From: Cristatella mucedo | Lineage: Eukaryota > Bryozoa > Phylactolaemata > Cristatellidae | Length of the DNA: 64,000 nucleotides | Direction: 5' to 3' | NCBI GenBank assembly: GCA_009760855.2 | Contig: WPIO01000001.1 | Coordinates: 7,570,001-7,634,000 of the forward strand | Part shown: positions 60,190 through 64,000 of the stretch, piece by piece | Layout of the letters: every line of letters starts with the position of its first letter | Position numbering within the stretch: position 1 is the stretch's first letter | Translations under genes and position numbers: made by a program | Notes under the pieces: generated by a model | The model's input: the letters and a program-made list of their open reading frames with translations, nothing else | Database searches by the model: none | Told to the model about the DNA's origin: nothing

Positions 60190-62660
60190 CTCTGTAATGT
60201 TATGTATCTCTGTCTGTGATTCCATAAAACCACAAAGACTAGGTGGGTGTTACGCAGGAGAGTTTCGTATAGCACAGGAGAGTTTTGTATAGAGCACTCA
60301 CAGCCTAAGTGGCTTTTGGCACGCACTCGGTAGCCAACAGATTTCATCTCACGAATCAAAGAAGAAGTGGGAAGTATAGCAGAGTCAGGATAGCAATTAA
60401 GGTAGTGATTGGCACGGAAGTAGCAGCTCAGGACCGCTGAAAAGGATGAGCCATAGTCGGCAGCAGGAGAATAGTTATCGTTGCGGAATAATCGTGGAAG
60501 TGAGTTCCACAGTCTAGGACCGGCAGAGCCAAAGGTTCTGTCGCCAACAGTCTTTAAGTGGAGGAGTGGAACAGCTAAGTTATTGTCCATACAGAACCTG
60601 AGGGTACGAGGAGGCTGAAACTGGTGCAGCAGTTCAGCTAGGTACGGAGAAACCAAGCCCTGGCGGGCTTTGTGCGTCAAAGTAAGAACTTTGCTCTGTA
60701 TCCGTTGATCAACCGGCAGCCATCCTAGCTCTTTTAGCAAAGGAAACACGCGGTCAAACCTCTAGGACTTGCAAACTAGCCTTGCAGCCAGATTCATAGC
60801 CAGCTGCAGTGGCCTAGATGCTTTTCTCGGTAGCCCAGCTAAAAGGCAATTACAATAAGCCGAGACAGAAGTAAGGAGCTAGTTAGATTTTTTTCAAGCC
60901 GTGGTGGAAGACAGCTTCTTATCTTAGATAGGGATCGGACGTGGTGGCTAGACGTAGAAGCAGTCTTCTGAATGAACCTTTTAAAATTTAGGCAGTTGTC
61001 AAAAACGACACCTAAATTTCGAGCACGTGGTGATGGTCGCACAACAGCATCACCCATTCGAAGAGCAAAGCCTTATAATCTAACCGCATGCTTAGGGTGT
61101 CCTATGAGCAGCAGTTCAGTTTTATCGTCATATAGTTTCGAGAAATTTTCCGACATCCAGGATCGAATGTCGGCAAGGCAAGAATTCAGTTTATCAGTTG
61201 CTGCAGCTGATTCCGCCGGTTTAAATGACAAATACAGCTGAGTATCGTCAGCATAAAAATGATATCCTATTCCATGGGCCTTAATCACTTTCCCAGAGGT
61301 TGAGTATAAATGGAGAACAGCAAGGGACCGAAGACGGACCCTTGAGGGATTCCACAGGTGACCGGTTTCGTGGGTGAGACCTGACCCCCACAGGACACGG
61401 ATTAAACACGTTCAGACAAGCACGATTTAAACCACGCCTGTCCCTCGTCTGCCAGACCGATCGTTGCTCTCAATCGTTCAAGTAGGACATCGTGATCAAT
61501 GGTATCTAAGGCAGCTTATAGATCTAGCAGAGCTTGGACAGTGACATTCCCATCATCATTGCCACGTAGAATGTCATTGTTAACGCGGAGGAGAGCAGCT
61601 TCAGTGGAGTGCTGCCTCTTGAACCCCGATTGAAATGCTTCTGACTTTTCATTCTTTTCAATATGTGCTACCAGCTGCTTATCGAGAAATTTCAAGAATC
61701 TTTGACAAAAAAGGAAGAAGAGAAACTGGGCGATAGTTCGCAAGGATCTCTATATAATCCAGGCTTTTTAAGTATCGGTGTAATAATTGCCGATTTGAAG
61801 GACTGGTGTTCGACCGATTTTTCCAATGACTCGTTAAAAATCTCGGTTTTGGCAGGACTAAGTTGGTCTTCCAGTGAAGACCACAGAGATGATGGTATAG
61901 GGTCTTCAGGAGATGAACTCTTTTTACTAGACCTTATTAAGGTTGTCACATCGCATGCAGAAACCTCGGAAATTTTAAAGAAGGGTAACAGGATGTGGTT
62001 CCGCAATTTCTTTACTCGGAGGGGGCTTTACGAAGGCACGAATGTGCAAAGTTTTTCAGTAAGAAAGCTGAAAAAGTTTCGGCTGAGCCGTTAACTTCTG
62101 GGTAGGCAGACCTCTCAGCATTGGCCAGTAAATTGTTTACCGTCTTATAAATCAGTTTTGGGTCTGAGTGGTAGGAATTAAGTTTCCGAGTGAAGAAAAA
62201 GAAGCGCTGGCTTTGTTAAGCTTCCGGGTGAAAACTCGAAGGAACTCTTTGAAATTGACCAGATCTGCATCAGACCCCGATTTATTAAAAAAGCAACGTT
62301 CAAGCGTGCTCATTTTACGGCGCATCTTTTGAAGTTTTTAGCAATTTGAGAGGAATCTCTGTACGCGGATAGAATGAACAGGAGCATGCTTGTCAAGAGC
62401 ACTCTTAAGTGTCATGTTAACTGCATTAGTGAGGGTATCGAGGCTGTCGGTCAAGTCTGGGTGCAAATAAAAAAGCCCTGCATCGCAAACAGATTTAAAA
62501 AATTTGTCTTGATCAATACTTTTTAAGTTACGTCGCCGGACAAGTTCGACATTACCGTGTACGTACAAGGGAGCAGGAACAGTAAACGAGACCGAACAAT
62601 GATCCGAGAGGGTCAGCGAGCACACAACAAGGTCAGTGGGGCAGACATTCTTAGTGATCG
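60190..62660 (-). mobile_element. 5'-truncated non-LTR retrotransposon (endonuclease end plus reverse transcriptase)
   Basis: Minus-strand order: the endonuclease C-terminus with LVVCSLTLSDHCSVSFTV (about 62640-62570), a linker, RT motifs around 62006-61516 including FQSGFKRQHSTEAALLRV, then [19 protein letters not shown] at about 61370-61315, the catalytic YHFYADDTQLY near 61250, KLYDDKTELLLIG, RNLGVVFDNCLNFKRFI, and the C-terminal FGSAGPRLWNSLPRL near 60500. The 3' end is GGAGATACATAAC-like near 60190. A few frameshifts and stops break it. The domain order and motifs indicate an L2/CR1-group LINE distinct from the 10.5/48-kb lineage. Confidence 0.92.
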
Positions 62661-64000
62661 CGATATATAGGATGCAACAAGGATCTTAAGAGTACAGTGC
62701 ACTCAATTAGACACAGGTACAAAAGCAAAGCGAACACGGAACAAAAAAGGCATTCTCACTGAAGTGAAAAGAAAGCTGACCGGAACTGACTCGTCTTAAA
62801 AGCTGATGCTGAAAGGACGCTAGGTCAGCACAGGTGATCTCCGAATTGTGGCCTTCCAGGTGATCTAATACACATTGGTGGTCGGCCGGGAATGTTTAAA
62901 GCTCTACCTGTCTGGTCCAGAGAGGTGGGCGTGCACGAACCGACTCAGATCGCACTTGCCATCGCTGATCCACACACGGCTCGTTGGCGATGGGAGAGGC
63001 TGGCTGGTGAATTTTTTCATCTGATTTCTCGTTTTTAGAATATTTTGATAGCAGTCGAGAACCGTCGATGATCGAGTCCCGGGTTAAGCTCGGCGGTCCA
63101 AAGTGGTCGTGTGAAATTGATTTCGGAGTTTCAGATGCCGTAATTCTGCGTCTTTCGCTGGCTCGGCACGCCGTCTCGGACCGTTTGGCACCGACTCGCA
63201 GCAAGTCACCGTGCCTTGGAGAACCGGCACCCTCCCCTAAGCCATCGTTGCTACGGGTACTACTCTTTCGCTAGCAAGTGTCACGTGTTCAACTTCTTGC
63301 TAGCAGACGTCATTCCTCGAGCTGCAGCGGGTGGGTAAGGATTTTTAATGCAGGCTACGGCCGCGCTTTTGGCTGGGAGCTCCTTCCTGGCCGCATGCAC
63401 CCCAGCGCCCTCGGATGGTATGAAATGGTGAGTGAGCGAGAAGTGCTTTAAGGAGGGCATTTTGCGTACGGCCGCATGCGAGGCCGGCGTATACGGAGCC
63501 AGTGGTCAGACATCCATGAAGCCAGCGGCGCTCATCGGGGTCAGCGCTCGCCCCCCCCCCCGTAACCGAAAACCTCGGTTGGCCAAAAGTTAAAGAAAGC
63601 AGTCAAAGCCATTTCGGCCGCAAAATCTTCCCATGCCAAGGCATCGGCCTAGCGCAGCAGTCTCGGGCTAGCGATCGGCAGCATTACGTGACAGCGACCG
63701 TCGGTGTGGAATAATTAACGAATAGCTCGCACCGGTTCAGGTACGCGACCGACGGTGCAGGTCAGCCATCTTGATGCATTGGGGTCGCCGCTCGTACTCC
63801 TGACGTGTGGCGCAGCCGAGCTGACAGTCCACCGAAAATTCCGCTCATAACCGGAGCTATGCCATTAGCTCGAAATGGAGATTTGTGGCAGAAGGCGAAG
63901 CTGGAGGTCGGGGTAAGCTGGCGGCTGTCTCGAGCTCCCTGGCCGCGGCCGTTCTGCGAACGGGACGCGAGGCAGTGGCGGCGGTCCGGCTGCGGGTTGG
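62660..64000. other. No confirmed gene; CpG-rich from about 63.3 kb
   Basis: 62660-63300 has overlapping short frames of no known family and may include LINE 5' sequence. From 63300 the DNA becomes CpG-rich like the left end of the window, suggesting the border of another CpG island. Confidence 0.4.
63348..63427 (+). CDS. Candidate short first coding exon with signal-peptide-like start (speculative)
   Basis: An ATG opens a frame reading MQATAALLAGSSFLAACTPA and six more residues, then meets a strong donor (AAATG followed by GTGAGT). The N-terminus has a hydrophobic core and small residues like a secretion signal. It lies in a CpG-rich block at the window edge, as a first exon would. The acceptor exon would be outside the window, and nothing else supports the call. 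Confidence 0.18.

Noticed and set aside
60839-61743. Plus-strand open frames overlapping the LINE
   Set aside because: They are antisense shadows of the reverse transcriptase on the minus strand, which carries the YADD motif.
63348-63410. Bacterial-lipoprotein-like start (LAAC lipobox) hinting at bacterial DNA
   Set aside because: The surrounding sequence is eukaryotic and CpG-rich, the frame is only 26 codons before a splice donor, and the lipobox is four residues.

Overview
This window is nuclear DNA from an animal, most likely an invertebrate. The evidence is two spliced protein genes with GT-AG introns, long microsatellites, tRNA-derived SINEs, non-LTR retrotransposons of the L2/CR1 type and Tc1/pogo transposase relics. 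I see no bacterial operon structure. The phylum cannot be fixed from the sequence; alanine tracts in a Hes protein and the repeat content would suit an arthropod, but that is only a guess.

Layout. (1) 1-9.4 kb is very GC- and CpG-rich. It holds a complete four-exon HES-family bHLH-Orange repressor gene on the minus strand (5774-8280) ending in the Groucho-binding motif WRPW; the rest of this CpG-rich block shows no gene I recognise. (2) 9.4-15.9 kb is intergenic, with a SINE, a LINE 3' end and a (CA)n tract. (3) 15984-38040, minus strand, is a complete CCT8 gene (theta subunit of the TRiC/CCT chaperonin). It has sixteen exons encoding 547 residues, and every splice phase closes. Its introns carry LINE, SINE, Tc1 and pogo/Tigger relics. 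A poly(A) signal lies about 70 bases past the stop, and CCAAT/ETS-type promoter sites lie about 190 bases upstream of the ATG. (4) 38-64 kb is repeat-dominated. The standout is a 3.9-kb non-coding foldback element (41164-45090). It has long inverted ends, is built from about 170-bp tandem monomers that switch orientation near its left third, and carries a nested SINE. Further right are LINE fragments, SINEs, a 330-bp CT tract, a decayed Gypsy-type LTR element (57.5-60.1 kb) and a 2.5-kb 5'-truncated LINE (60.2-62.7 kb). The last 700 bases turn GC-rich again and may be the edge of another promoter.

The two genes are functionally unrelated: one encodes a developmental transcriptional repressor, the other a housekeeping chaperonin subunit. 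The most unusual structure is the foldback/satellite element.
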